A stretch of DNA of 64,000 nucleotides from CAZEYT01 sp964516295 (lineage in GTDB: Bacteria; Verrucomicrobiota; Verrucomicrobiia; Chthoniobacterales; Terrimicrobiaceae), in NCBI GenBank assembly GCA_964516295.1, contig CAZEYT010000002.1, positions 19,940-83,939 of the forward strand. The letters are read 5' to 3'. Shown in pieces: positions 1 through 8,416 of the stretch. Numbering within the stretch: the first letter of the stretch is position 1; each line of letters starts with the position of its first letter. Both the position numbers and the translations under genes were made by a program. The notes beneath the pieces were generated by a model. The model saw only the letters and a list, made by a program, of their open reading frames with translations. It was not told the DNA's origin and did no database searches.

Positions 1-543
1 TCCCGCCCCGGCGGAAGTGTGCCGTTCCGAATTTTCCGCGATAGACAGATCAAGGAAGTGCCGGTGGTCCTGGAAGTGAAAGACCGCGCCTCCATGCTGA
101 GCGAGCCGTTCATCGTGGACCGCGCTCCACGGTTCGTCATTGTCGGTGGTCTTGTTTTTCTCGAGCTCTCCCGCTCTTACTTGCAGGAATGGGGAGGCAA
201 TTGGGTCAAAGAAGCGCCTAAACGTCTGGTTTACTATGATGCGTTCCAAAACGAGTTTCCGCCCGAACGCGGCAAGGTAGTGATTCTCGCCCAGGTCCTT
301 CCCACGTCCGATACGCTCGGCTATGAGGACCTTCAGAATCTTGTTGTTTCCAAGTGGAATGGCAGGGTCATTCGTCAGCTGGAGGACATCGTCGAAGCCG
401 CCAAGACTCCGGTCGATGGGTTTCAACGCATCGAATTCGAGGAGGATCCGCATTTGATTTTCCTCGATGCCGCGGCGGTGGAAAAGAACCGCGAAGCCCT
501 CAAAGAGCAATACGCGCTGCCGACACTCGAGCGTCTCGATTGA
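1..543 (+). CDS. Deg/HtrA-type serine protease, C-terminal part (5' end outside window)
   Basis: The frame is open from base 1 with no start codon, so this is the last 180 residues of a gene that begins before the window. The protease domain is out of view. The visible part resembles the second PDZ region and tail of plant-type Deg2/Deg9 proteases: FVIVGGLVF at visible residues 45-53, VILAQVL at 94-100, GYEDLQN at 107-113 and WNG at 119-121. Such proteins degrade misfolded proteins, usually outside the cytoplasm. The stop codon shares one base with the next start (TGATG), so the two genes are probably co-translated. The family call comes from remembered motifs; the catalytic triad cannot be checked here. 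Confidence 0.72.
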   Translation, partial: SRPGGSVPFRIFRDRQIKEVPVVLEVKDRASMLSEPFIVDRAPRFVIVGGLVFLELSRSYLQEWGGNWVKEAPKRLVYYDAFQNEFPPERGKVVILAQVLPTSDTLGYEDLQNLVVSKWNGRVIRQLEDIVEAAKTPVDGFQRIEFEEDPHLIFLDAAAVEKNREALKEQYALPTLERLD

Positions 544-1784
544 TGTCCCGGCGGCTTCGGATTCTGCTGGTCCCGTTTGGAAGCGAGGGCGATGTGAATC
601 CACTCGTCTGGTTCGCGCGCGGACTTCGGGATCGCGGCCATGAGCCAGTCTTTCTGATCACGCCGCATTATCGGGAGCGGGTCGAAGAGTTCGAATGGCA
701 TCCCATCGGAACCGAGGAGGACTTTTTCCGGATGGCCGGGGATCCAAATCTCTGGAAGCCCTTCCGGGGAACGTTTCGCGTGGCCGATGCCATGTTCGAA
801 TCGCTGGACGTTTATCGAAAAGCCTTTGCCAAGCTCGACGGGAGGTTCGATCTGGTGGTAACGACCTCGTTCAGCTTTGCTGCGGCGAGTCTGGCCGAGG
901 CAGCGAAGATTCCCCATCTGATGCTCCATTTGCAGCCAGTGTGCATGCGGAGTGCAGGCGATCCCCCCTTGATGGGAGCGGGTTTGGAAATGTTCCTGCG
1001 ACTGCCGCGGCCGGCACTGCATGCGATGTTTGCCGGAGCCGATGTCGTTTTGAATCGCATTCTTCTGCCGCGGATCAACGCCTTTCGCGCGGAGTTGGGA
1101 CTTCCAGCCTGGCGTCATTTTTATCGGGAGGCCCTCATGAGCGGTGATGCGGTCGGACTCCTGTTCCCCGATTGGTTCGCTCCGCCACAGCCCGGGTGGC
1201 CGACGAAGTGCGTTCAATTCGGATTTCCGATCGAGCCCGGGCCTCCGCCTGCTTTGCCCGAGGCGCTCCGAGCATGGATTAAAAACGGACCTGCGCCGGT
1301 CGTTTGGACCCACGGCTCAGCGAATCTGCACACCGAGGAGTTTTTCCGTGTGGCGTGCGGAACATCGGTGGTGTTGAAGATCCGCAGTCTGCTGGTCGGC
1401 CGACAGGCTCCGGAGGGGCCGCTGCCGGAGGGGGTGTTTCATTGGCCGCATGTCGCGTTTGAGTCGCTCTTCTCGCATGCGACGGCCGTCGTCCATCACG
1501 GCGGCATCGGCACGACGGCTAAAGCGTTTGCCGCCGCTCTGCCGCAGGTCGTTATCCCCCTTGCGCACGATCAGTTCGACAACGCCGCACGCGTCGAGCG
1601 CCTCGGAGCCGGACTCCGAAGCCGCGCCAACCCGCTCGCCGCCACCGCCGCCCTCCATCGCGTTCTCGAGTCCCCCGGCTTCCGCGCCAGTTCCGAGGCG
1701 TGGAAAAAGGCGGGAGCCAATGGCGACCGAACCCGGGATCAAGCCGGATTGCTGGCTGAGAGCCTGGCCGCCCGGAAGAAGTGA
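543..1784 (+). CDS. UDP-glycosyltransferase-like protein (GT1/UGT family)
   Basis: A 413-residue glycosyltransferase of the GT-B fold. The N-terminus has the acceptor-domain opening typical of sterol and macrolide glucosyltransferases (RILLVPFGSEGDVNP, residues 5-19). The C-terminal nucleotide-sugar motif HHGGIGTT starts at residue 318 and is followed by P.V.IPLAHDQFDNA. Known relatives move a sugar from UDP- or dTDP-sugar to a lipid or small molecule; the acceptor here is unknown. A longer in-frame version from 354 would lie inside the Deg gene, and the ATG at 543 overlaps the upstream stop, so I chose 543. No transmembrane segment is evident. Confidence 0.8.
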   Translation: MSRRLRILLVPFGSEGDVNPLVWFARGLRDRGHEPVFLITPHYRERVEEFEWHPIGTEEDFFRMAGDPNLWKPFRGTFRVADAMFESLDVYRKAFAKLDGRFDLVVTTSFSFAAASLAEAAKIPHLMLHLQPVCMRSAGDPPLMGAGLEMFLRLPRPALHAMFAGADVVLNRILLPRINAFRAELGLPAWRHFYREALMSGDAVGLLFPDWFAPPQPGWPTKCVQFGFPIEPGPPPALPEALRAWIKNGPAPVVWTHGSANLHTEEFFRVACGTSVVLKIRSLLVGRQAPEGPLPEGVFHWPHVAFESLFSHATAVVHHGGIGTTAKAFAAALPQVVIPLAHDQFDNAARVERLGAGLRSRANPLAATAALHRVLESPGFRASSEAWKKAGANGDRTRDQAGLLAESLAARKK

Positions 1785-1897
1785 AGTGAGAGGGATACCT
1801 CAATCGATGCCTTTAAAACGCCCGGGATTTGGTTCGGAAGCGGCTGCGTGGGTCTGAATTTCTCCCGTGACGACGGGTGCGGATTCCTTCATTTTTC

Positions 1898-3454
1898 TTA
1901 GACGACCAAGTCGCCCGCTCCCACGCCTCCGGGTTTTTCCGAAAGGAACTCGATAAGCGCCTCGCGAGTTTGCACGGGATGGATGGAGGTTTTCACCTCA
2001 TCCATCACCCTGCGCAGAACGGGAAGCCGCTGCCCGGCGGACGAGGCGTCGTAGGTATTCATCGCGATCCGATAGCGGCGCGCGGGATCCAAGCGGCGGC
2101 CATCGGCAGTGAAAAGTCCCCCGATGCGACGGTTGGACCGTTCGCCTTGGACCTCGACCCGCATCCCGAGCAATTGCAGGCTTGTCCGTCGTCCGGATGC
2201 GAGGAGTTCGTTGCAGACGGCCTCCAACTCCGCCGGCGAAAGCTCGCCGGTGATCACATAGTTTTCGTAGGGAAGAATTTTCCAGATGTCCGCGACGGTC
2301 TTTTCTCCGGCCGCTACCGATTCATCGGAAAAACGCCCGTGCAGGACCGCATCCGCCACGACCTGTCGACGGCCGAGGGCTGTCAGAATGGAGGAAGCGA
2401 TCAGACGTTCCACCGAGCCGGGCTCACCAAAAGCCCTGCCGGGTTCGAACGTCTCGTTGAGACGTCCGGCGGGTGCTGCAAGCGCTTTTGCGGAAGTCTC
2501 AAGATCGTTGGCAGTCAGCGAGAGAATGGCGGGATCTGGACGGATCGTGGCATCCATGACGGTTGTCCCGGCCCTGCGGCGGACGACTTTTCGGCTATTC
2601 CGGTCGAGGAACAAATCGACCCGCCCGACATGAATGCCGAAGTAATTCGCCTGCGAATAAACGACCCCGTTGATCTCCTGCGAAGGAACATTCCGGTGGG
2701 TGTGTCCGGCCAGAAAAACCGCGGCCTCGGGAACGGCCCGGGTCACAGCGTCCACGCGATTGGCAAAATCATCGCCCGGCGGGCGCATCCCCATGTGACC
2801 CGCCAAAACGAGAACATCGGCGCCCTTTGCAAGCAACTCATCCGCTGCCGCCCGCGCCGCCGCTGTGGGATCGCCCGCTTGAAATCCCCCCAAAAAGGAC
2901 GGTCGGAACCACGAGTCCAACCCGGGCGTCGTCAGACCAATCACACCAATCTGAAAGCCCCCCACCTTCAACATCCGGGTCGGGCGGATTTTTGAAAACC
3001 CCGCTGATTTTTCCAACAACGAGGCATTTGCACTCAACGCCGGCGTCGCGGTTTTCTCGAGAAACTCCGAAAAGGCTCCGGGTCCCCAGTCGAACTCATG
3101 ATTCCCGACAACCCACGCATCGTATCCCATCGCGTCGAAGCACCGCCCCATCACATGCCCGCGTGTTCGAAGTCCGACATCGGTTCCCTGAAAAACATCG
3201 CCGATGTCCAGGAGGAGGGAATCCGGCACCTCGGCGCGCCAAGCCCGGATCTGCGACGCGCACCGGGCGAATCCCCCGAGATCCGGCACACCTTCGTAAT
3301 CCGTCGTCGGCAGAATGTGACCGTGCAAGTCGGTCGTATGAAAAATCGCGATGTGGGCGATGTCGTCCGGTTCGCTGAAAAGAGGTCGCGGGAGCAACAC
3401 CGACGTCCCCAGCGCCCCGAGAAAGCGCCGCCGTGTCCATAACCCCTGCGTCAT
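1898..3454 (-). CDS. 5'-nucleotidase/UDP-sugar hydrolase-like metallophosphoesterase, Tat-exported
   Basis: A 518-residue exported enzyme. The N-terminus TRRRFLGALG is a twin-arginine signal, implying folded export, which suits a metal enzyme. The calcineurin-like phosphoesterase motifs follow in order: FHTTDLHGH, then LLDIGDVFQGT, VVGNHEFDWG, and later AGHMG and AGHTH, which supply the two-metal ligands. The second half matches the 5'-nucleotidase C-terminal substrate domain (for example ILPYENYVITGELSPAELE). Relatives remove phosphate from nucleotides or split UDP-sugars for salvage. A TTG codon two residues upstream also fits; I prefer the ATG at 3454. It is divergent from the helicase gene, with about 80 bp between starts. 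Confidence 0.85.
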   Translation of the reverse strand: MTQGLWTRRRFLGALGTSVLLPRPLFSEPDDIAHIAIFHTTDLHGHILPTTDYEGVPDLGGFARCASQIRAWRAEVPDSLLLDIGDVFQGTDVGLRTRGHVMGRCFDAMGYDAWVVGNHEFDWGPGAFSEFLEKTATPALSANASLLEKSAGFSKIRPTRMLKVGGFQIGVIGLTTPGLDSWFRPSFLGGFQAGDPTAAARAAADELLAKGADVLVLAGHMGMRPPGDDFANRVDAVTRAVPEAAVFLAGHTHRNVPSQEINGVVYSQANYFGIHVGRVDLFLDRNSRKVVRRRAGTTVMDATIRPDPAILSLTANDLETSAKALAAPAGRLNETFEPGRAFGEPGSVERLIASSILTALGRRQVVADAVLHGRFSDESVAAGEKTVADIWKILPYENYVITGELSPAELEAVCNELLASGRRTSLQLLGMRVEVQGERSNRRIGGLFTADGRRLDPARRYRIAMNTYDASSAGQRLPVLRRVMDEVKTSIHPVQTREALIEFLSEKPGGVGAGDLVV

Positions 3455-3534
3455 GTCCAAGCGGTTACTTGCGAAGTGTGGGGGGTGTCAAAGATTTCCG
3501 GTTTCCCCCGCCGCCGGAATCGGTAGAATCTGGA

Positions 3535-5856
3535 ATGCTGGAGATCCCGATACAAATTCCAGACCTCTGGCAACAGGAGGCGGTCCGGGCTTTGCGCGCC
3601 GGGAGGGATGTCATCCTCGACGCACCGACCGGAGCCGGAAAAACCCGCGTTTTCGAGCTCTATGTCGAAGCCGGCCAGGCCCTTCGGGAGCGCCGGGCCG
3701 TTTACACCGTTCCCACCCGTGCGCTCGCCAATGACAAATGGCGCGAATGGACCGCGATGGGGTGGAATGTGGGCATTGCCACCGGGGACATCGCCAAGAA
3801 CCTCCACGCCCCAGTGATTGTCGCGACCCTCGAGACCCAGCGCGAGCGCATCCTCGCGGGCGATGCTCCGGGCTTGCTGGTCATCGACGAATACCAACTC
3901 ATCGCCGACGACCGCCGTGGCCTGAATTACGAGCTCGCCCTCGCGCTCCCTCCGGAGACCACCCAACTTCTTCTCCTCAGCGGCAGTGTTCGCAATCCGG
4001 GCGACCTTGCCGCCTGGCTTCAAAGACTCGGACGAACCCCCGAGCTCATCCGCGTCACCGAGCGCCCGGTGCCGTTGGAGGACTTTGCCGTGCGCGACCT
4101 GCCGCGCGTCTCCGAGGCCGTGCAGGGATTCTGGCCGCGTGTCGCCCTTGGAGTGCTCGCCGCCGGATTGTCGCCGCTCCTCATTTTCGCCCCACGTCGC
4201 AAAGAAGCGGAAAAGCTTGCGCGCCAGATCGCCGCCGCCGTTCCCGTCGACGAGCCGCTTCCCATCGGCCCGGACGAAGCTGCGCGTCTCGGATCGGAGA
4301 TGACCCGCATGCTCCAAAAACGGGTCGCCTTCCACCACAGCGGGCTCCCCTATGCCGTGCGGGCGGATTGGGTCGAGCGGCTCGGAAAAATCGGAGCCCT
4401 CCGCGTGATTGTTGCCACCACGGGACTCGCGGCCGGAATCAATTTTTCCGTGCGTTCCGTGATCGTCGCATCCGTCAAATACTCCGACGGTCCCTTCCAT
4501 CGCGAACTCCGCCCGGACGAACTTCTTCAAATGTTCGGCCGTGCCGGACGCCGCGGTCTCGACGAGCGGGGGCACGTGCTCTATGCCGAGAACACGCCGC
4601 GTCTTTTCGACGCTTCGCCCCGTCAGATCCGCCGCGTCAACCAACTCGACTGGCCGACGCTCCTCCGCGTCATGGAAACGGCGGCCGCCGATGGAAAAAA
4701 TCCCATCCTCCGCGCCGAAGAAGTCGTCGAACGGCTTTTCGGACACCAGCGCCAGCCGATCGGTTTGGAAATGTCCCAGGGTGCGTCGCCCGACGAGCGG
4801 CTCGGTCCCACCCGCCGCGAGGTGCTCCACCCCGACGGTCGTTGGCGTCCGCTCGATGAAGCCTTCCCGCAGGAACGTCCGCTTGGTGATGCCCTCGTCT
4901 TCCACCGGGAGAAATGGATTCCCGCCGTGCGGTCGCCGCGACTTGTCGAGACTCTCGGCCCCGGGCGCATCTGCCGCCTTCCGCTGCCCGACGGATTCTC
5001 CTACGGACGCGAAGTCATCATGGCCAAAACGGACGGCGAAGGGCGGTGGTCTCTGCTCCCTTGGGTCCGCAAGCGCCTCGGGATCACGGATGTCGTCGAT
5101 GACGTGACGCTCCATGACGTCGTTCTCCCTCTTTTGGCGACGGATTGGCAGCCGGCCCGGATTTTTGACACCACCCGGCATGGCGTTCTGTTGGCGGTTC
5201 GACTTGATCTTTGTGACTGGCCTCTTCCCGTTCTTCAGGTCGAAAATTCCTTCCTCTTCGATCCACCAACCCGCCGTGTCGCAGTGAGAAATGAGACGAG
5301 CTATCGGCGCGAGGATGGTGGAGTCTGGAATCCACCGCCGGGCTCGGCGGCCTTTGCATGGCGACGTTTGGGGCTGGTCGATGAATCGGGCATTCCGACT
5401 TCCCGCGGTCGGATCATGAGCCGATTCCAAGCGGGCGAGGGGCTCATGATTGCCGCCGCACTGGAGGATCGACGCTACCCGGTGGAGGACATCGTTTGTC
5501 ACATGGCCAACCTCCGGGGAGGCTATCGGTTTCAGGATTTCGCCGACGGAACGAGCCAGCGTCTCGCGTTCGCTGCACGCTCGGTTTTCGGCCATATCGA
5601 TCTCGACGGCTATTTGGAGGCCGGCCTGTGCCCCGGATTCGGCGAGGGCACGTGGGAAGCGTTGGAAAAATTCCGCCAGGGCGGCATGCGGGCAATCGTC
5701 ACCGAGACGCAGGAACTCTCACGCGGTGACCTCGAACGTGCCGACCTGGAATGGCGCAGCCTCCTCCGGCATGTGGTCCATGCCTCGGACCCGGACTCCC
5801 CACGCTGGCCCGAATTCCAAGCCGCCGCAAAACGCGTTTTGGCCGAGTTCGCTTAG
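3535..5856 (+). CDS. DEAD/DEAH-box helicase, Ski2-like
   Basis: A 773-residue superfamily 2 helicase. Motif I is DAPTGAGKT (residues 29-37), motif Ia TVPTRALAN (58-66), motif II VIDEYQL (116-122) and motif III SGSVRNP. The second RecA domain has FHHSGLPY, VIVATTGLAAGIN and QMFGRAGRRG, which is the Ski2/Hel308-type motif VI. The DEYQ motif II is unusual, since relatives normally read DExH. About 370 residues follow with no domain I recognise. Substrate (RNA or DNA) is unknown. An in-frame start at 3433 would overlap the divergent nucleotidase gene and add a low-complexity leader, so I chose the ATG at 3535. It ends overlapping the next, convergent gene by 4 bases. Confidence 0.82.
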   Translation: MLEIPIQIPDLWQQEAVRALRAGRDVILDAPTGAGKTRVFELYVEAGQALRERRAVYTVPTRALANDKWREWTAMGWNVGIATGDIAKNLHAPVIVATLETQRERILAGDAPGLLVIDEYQLIADDRRGLNYELALALPPETTQLLLLSGSVRNPGDLAAWLQRLGRTPELIRVTERPVPLEDFAVRDLPRVSEAVQGFWPRVALGVLAAGLSPLLIFAPRRKEAEKLARQIAAAVPVDEPLPIGPDEAARLGSEMTRMLQKRVAFHHSGLPYAVRADWVERLGKIGALRVIVATTGLAAGINFSVRSVIVASVKYSDGPFHRELRPDELLQMFGRAGRRGLDERGHVLYAENTPRLFDASPRQIRRVNQLDWPTLLRVMETAAADGKNPILRAEEVVERLFGHQRQPIGLEMSQGASPDERLGPTRREVLHPDGRWRPLDEAFPQERPLGDALVFHREKWIPAVRSPRLVETLGPGRICRLPLPDGFSYGREVIMAKTDGEGRWSLLPWVRKRLGITDVVDDVTLHDVVLPLLATDWQPARIFDTTRHGVLLAVRLDLCDWPLPVLQVENSFLFDPPTRRVAVRNETSYRREDGGVWNPPPGSAAFAWRRLGLVDESGIPTSRGRIMSRFQAGEGLMIAAALEDRRYPVEDIVCHMANLRGGYRFQDFADGTSQRLAFAARSVFGHIDLDGYLEAGLCPGFGEGTWEALEKFRQGGMRAIVTETQELSRGDLERADLEWRSLLRHVVHASDPDSPRWPEFQAAAKRVLAEFA

Positions 5857-6602
5857 TTTTCTACGCCGGACAGCCGACACGCCTCCCGAAAACTGGACTC
5901 CGTCGTCAACAGACTGGCCAGATAAGCATCCGCCGGCGACAGGCGGTCAAGAGCAGCAAGATTCTGCGGGCTCTCGAGACGGGAAAAAATCGCACGTTTG
6001 ATGGCGGAACGGCGCACGGATTTCTCCCCATAGCCGCCCGGCTTGTTCGACGACCAGAAGCGAACGTGCTCGATGCCGTCTTTTGTCTCGGTCCCGAGAT
6101 AAACGACGAGGTGACCTCGCTCGTGTTTGCCGACCGCATCGCTCCAGAAAATCTTGAGAAAGTCCCCCGGCCGCGCGTCTTCGAACGCGGTGAAATTTCG
6201 CCCCAAACCGAGTTCATGAAAAAGACGGGCGGTCCCGGGGCCGTTTGCATTCCACCGTCCCCAGAGTCCGTGTCCGTCCTTCATCGCCGCCGGCAGGAGT
6301 TCCTCCCAATGCGAGCGGGAAAGCTTGAGCGATCCGGACTTTTGCAGAAGACCAAGCGCCTTCAGAAAGACGAGATACGTCGCGCCGGAACAATAGCTCG
6401 GCATCGCCCGCTCGGCTTGAAGCCGCACCCCGCGCTCGTCCAGACGCGCGGCCGAGGTCAGGGCCTCGTGCGCCTCGCGGGTGGTCGCATAACCGCCGCC
6501 CTCGGGCATCTCCGCCACCGCACGCAACACAATCCCGTTGAAATCCGAGGCAGGGGCGACGACGGTCAGCATCATGAAAAGGCCTGGAAGTAGAAAACGC
6601 AT
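5853..6602 (-). CDS. Exported papain-fold (NlpC/P60-like) protein
   Basis: A 249-residue protein with a short hydrophobic signal (RFLLPGLFMMLTVVAPAS). The pattern is that of an NlpC/P60-type cysteine peptidase: a candidate nucleophile in SYCSGATYLVF (Cys71 at the start of a helix), a DARPGDFLKIFW segment typical of the central strand (about 142-153), and a candidate catalytic His in RGHLVVYLG (His164). A likely role is peptidoglycan peptide cleavage in the periplasm, but overall similarity to named families is weak, so the function is inferred. Its start lies only 24 bases from the start of the divergent C39-like gene, another papain-fold protein. Confidence 0.6.
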   Translation of the reverse strand: MRFLLPGLFMMLTVVAPASDFNGIVLRAVAEMPEGGGYATTREAHEALTSAARLDERGVRLQAERAMPSYCSGATYLVFLKALGLLQKSGSLKLSRSHWEELLPAAMKDGHGLWGRWNANGPGTARLFHELGLGRNFTAFEDARPGDFLKIFWSDAVGKHERGHLVVYLGTETKDGIEHVRFWSSNKPGGYGEKSVRRSAIKRAIFSRLESPQNLAALDRLSPADAYLASLLTTESSFREACRLSGVEN

Positions 6603-6626
6603 CCTCTAGAAACGTACGGATTCCTC

Positions 6627-7259
6627 ATGTCTGCAAGACGCATTTTGCCCGCCCTGTTTCTCTCGATCCTTGTTGCGTTTGCCGCTGGAACTTGGTGGAT
6701 CGTCGGTTGGATGGAACGCGGCCCGACGCCGTCCAGCGGAGGACTTTACGTTCCCGGAGAGATCCTTTTGCCCGGTCCTCACTTTCTCCAAGCCGATCCC
6801 GCATGGAGTGGAGATCTGCTTGGTCCGACGGAAGATACCATGGGCGAGGTCGGATGTGCCGTGGCCTCGGCGGCGATGGTGCTCGCGGGCTATGGCATCG
6901 ATACCGATCCGGGCCGCCTCAACGCCTTCCTCACCCGCCTGCGCGGCGGATACACGCCCCAAGGATGGATCTATTGGGAAAAAGCCGCCGAGATCGACCC
7001 TTCGCGCGTCGCCCAACTCCTTCCGCACTACGAAGACAAGCCCTCGTTTTTCCTCATCGACTGGAATCTCCTCCAGGGAAATCCGGTCATCGTCCGCCTG
7101 CGTTATCCAAACGGCATCACTCACTTTCTCGTCGTCTGTGGAAAACGGGGCTACGATTACCTCGTCCGCGACCCCGGAAGCGGCGGCCAGGCCGGTGTCT
7201 ATCCCCTCAAAGACTTCGGCAGTCCCATCGAGGCGCTCCGATTTTATCGCAAACCCTGA
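6627..7259 (+). CDS. C39-like family papain-fold protein, membrane-anchored or exported
   Basis: A 210-residue protein with an N-terminal hydrophobic segment (about residues 6-28), then the C39-like layout: the nucleophile region GEVGCAVASAAMVLAGYG with Cys77, a THFLVV strand with His166, and VRDPG with Asp182. Peptidase_C39_2 proteins share this triad; some are peptidases and others only bind substrate. No ABC transporter domain is present, so it is not a bacteriocin exporter. It is divergent from the NlpC/P60-like gene, and the shared gap of 24 bases cannot hold two ordinary promoters. The frame after its stop codon stays open for another 112 codons (see the remnant at 7260). Confidence 0.7.
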   Translation: MSARRILPALFLSILVAFAAGTWWIVGWMERGPTPSSGGLYVPGEILLPGPHFLQADPAWSGDLLGPTEDTMGEVGCAVASAAMVLAGYGIDTDPGRLNAFLTRLRGGYTPQGWIYWEKAAEIDPSRVAQLLPHYEDKPSFFLIDWNLLQGNPVIVRLRYPNGITHFLVVCGKRGYDYLVRDPGSGGQAGVYPLKDFGSPIEALRFYRKP

Positions 7260-7598
7260 TTTCCAAACGACGGCCCCGGCCAAGAGTGGGCAGCTATAGT
7301 TAGTGCTAGGAACGGAGGACTACAGATCGCAAACGAAGAGTTTTCGGTGATTGCTCCCGAGGGCGGTTACAACAACCAAGTTCGGATTGACCAAGACTCA
7401 CCGCGACCGGAGGGATTTCAAAGTGGAAGCCTCTACAAGGGGGGAAGATTTTTCGTCAAAACATCAAAGGGCTATGCTGTGGTTGAATTTCGGATGGTAC
7501 CAGGGAACAAGAGCCTACGATTGACCTCCTACTTGAATCCAAATCCCGCCAGCCGCAATCTTGAGTTTGATCCCGCCAAGACTATTCAATCGCCGTAA
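7260..7598 (+). pseudogene. Possible coding remnant downstream of the C39-like gene
   Basis: Directly after the TGA of the C39-like gene the same frame stays open for 112 codons and ends at 7598. It has no ATG near its beginning; the first alternative start is GTG at 7347, which would give 83 residues. The translation is ordinary in composition (QEWAAIVSARNGG, then VIAPEGGYNNQVRI, RFFVKTSKGYAVVEFRM) and less GC-rich than its neighbours. It could be a lost C-terminal domain of the upstream gene, the tail of an unrelated decayed gene, or a small gene starting at 7347. I do not recognise it. Confidence 0.3.
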
Positions 7599-7604
7599 AC
7601 TCCG

Positions 7605-7897
7605 CTGGCTCGCTCTGGCACGCCACCTGCCAATAGAGGGGTGGTATCCCGGCGAGTCGGGATGGAATTTCACAGGTCGGCGGCAGTTATGGTGCCGGTG
7701 CTCCAAGTGGTGAACGTTTGGAGCTGCGCTTTGGCGTCCACGTTTCTCAAGGATTACCCTCATTTTTCGTGGCCGCGATACGAATGGCGGCTTGTCTGTG
7801 ATCTGACGAAGATGATGTCCCATAGAATCGAAAAGCCATAGCGCCCGCGGGGCGTGGCCTTGGGAGTTCGGCGCAGGCCTTTCGCGGTCGCGGGTTG
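7605..7897. other. Gene-poor spacer
   Basis: About 290 bases with no open frame I can support. The six-frame translations are short or lack any recognisable motif. I see no tRNA, terminator with a T-run, or long inverted repeat. Together with the preceding remnant it forms the only stretch above 300 bases without a confident gene, and it lies beside the toxin-antitoxin island, which fits a region of past insertion and decay. Confidence 0.4.
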
Positions 7898-8368
7898 TTA
7901 CACCCGGATACTGCGGACTTCGGCGAACTCGGCGCTTTTCGAGCCGTATTGGCCTTTGACGGCTTCTTTGATGCTCTTCATTTTGGTGCGGAGCCCGGAG
8001 GTTTCGTCTTCATAAGCGGCGTAGCGGGCGGTTTGTGCGGCGGAGAGGGCGGCGGCTTTCTTCGCAAAGTCGGAGTTTGCAGACCGGTAGCTGGTGAGCA
8101 GGGTTTCGAGTTGGGATTTCTGGATGTTGCTTGTCACGGCCGGGAGGTAGTCGGAGATCGGCTTCACCGCCTCGAGAACCTTTTCGAAAAGTGCATCGAT
8201 GTCGCCGTAGCTCTGTTGGCCGACTTTGCGCTTGGGCTTTTTGGGTTCGCCTTCCGGCGGGGTGGGGGCGGATTTCGTCGGGCGATAACCGCGAACGCCA
8301 TCCGCCGCCTGTTTCACCGCGGGAACGAAGTGATTCCATGCCGTGTTGCTTTTGTCAAAGGCCGTCAC
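7898..8368 (-). CDS. Hypothetical alpha-helical protein, possibly N-terminally truncated
   Basis: A 156-residue frame from a GTG codon. The first half has a Pro/Lys-rich linker (PTPPEGEPKKPKRK) and the second half is heptad-like and Ala/Lys-rich (FAKKAAALSAAQTARYAAYEDE), suggesting a helical bundle or coiled coil. No signal peptide or enzyme motif is present. The same frame runs upstream without a stop to the TGA of the Zeta-like toxin at 8417-8419, so the true start is unclear and the N-terminus may be missing. Proteins with this layout and a closing SIRV-type tail are, from memory, common and unnamed in Verrucomicrobiota. Function unknown. Confidence 0.5.
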   Translation of the reverse strand: MTAFDKSNTAWNHFVPAVKQAADGVRGYRPTKSAPTPPEGEPKKPKRKVGQQSYGDIDALFEKVLEAVKPISDYLPAVTSNIQKSQLETLLTSYRSANSDFAKKAAALSAAQTARYAAYEDETSGLRTKMKSIKEAVKGQYGSKSAEFAEVRSIRV

Positions 8369-8416
8369 CGGCGCGAGAGCGAGAGGAGGTCGTTTCGTTA
8401 ACGTCCGGAGCCGTAT

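Noticed and set aside
1864..1877. Small hairpin CCCGT/ACGGG between the glycosyltransferase and nucleotidase genes
   Set aside because: Only five pairs and no T-run directly after it, so not convincing as a terminator.
3451..5595. 714-codon open frame opposite the helicase gene
   Set aside because: Antisense shadow caused by high-GC codon bias; the plus strand has all helicase motifs in order.
7641..7841. 66-codon plus-strand frame in the gene-poor spacer
   Set aside because: No start signal, no motif, Trp/Cys/Val-rich composition typical of non-coding sequence.
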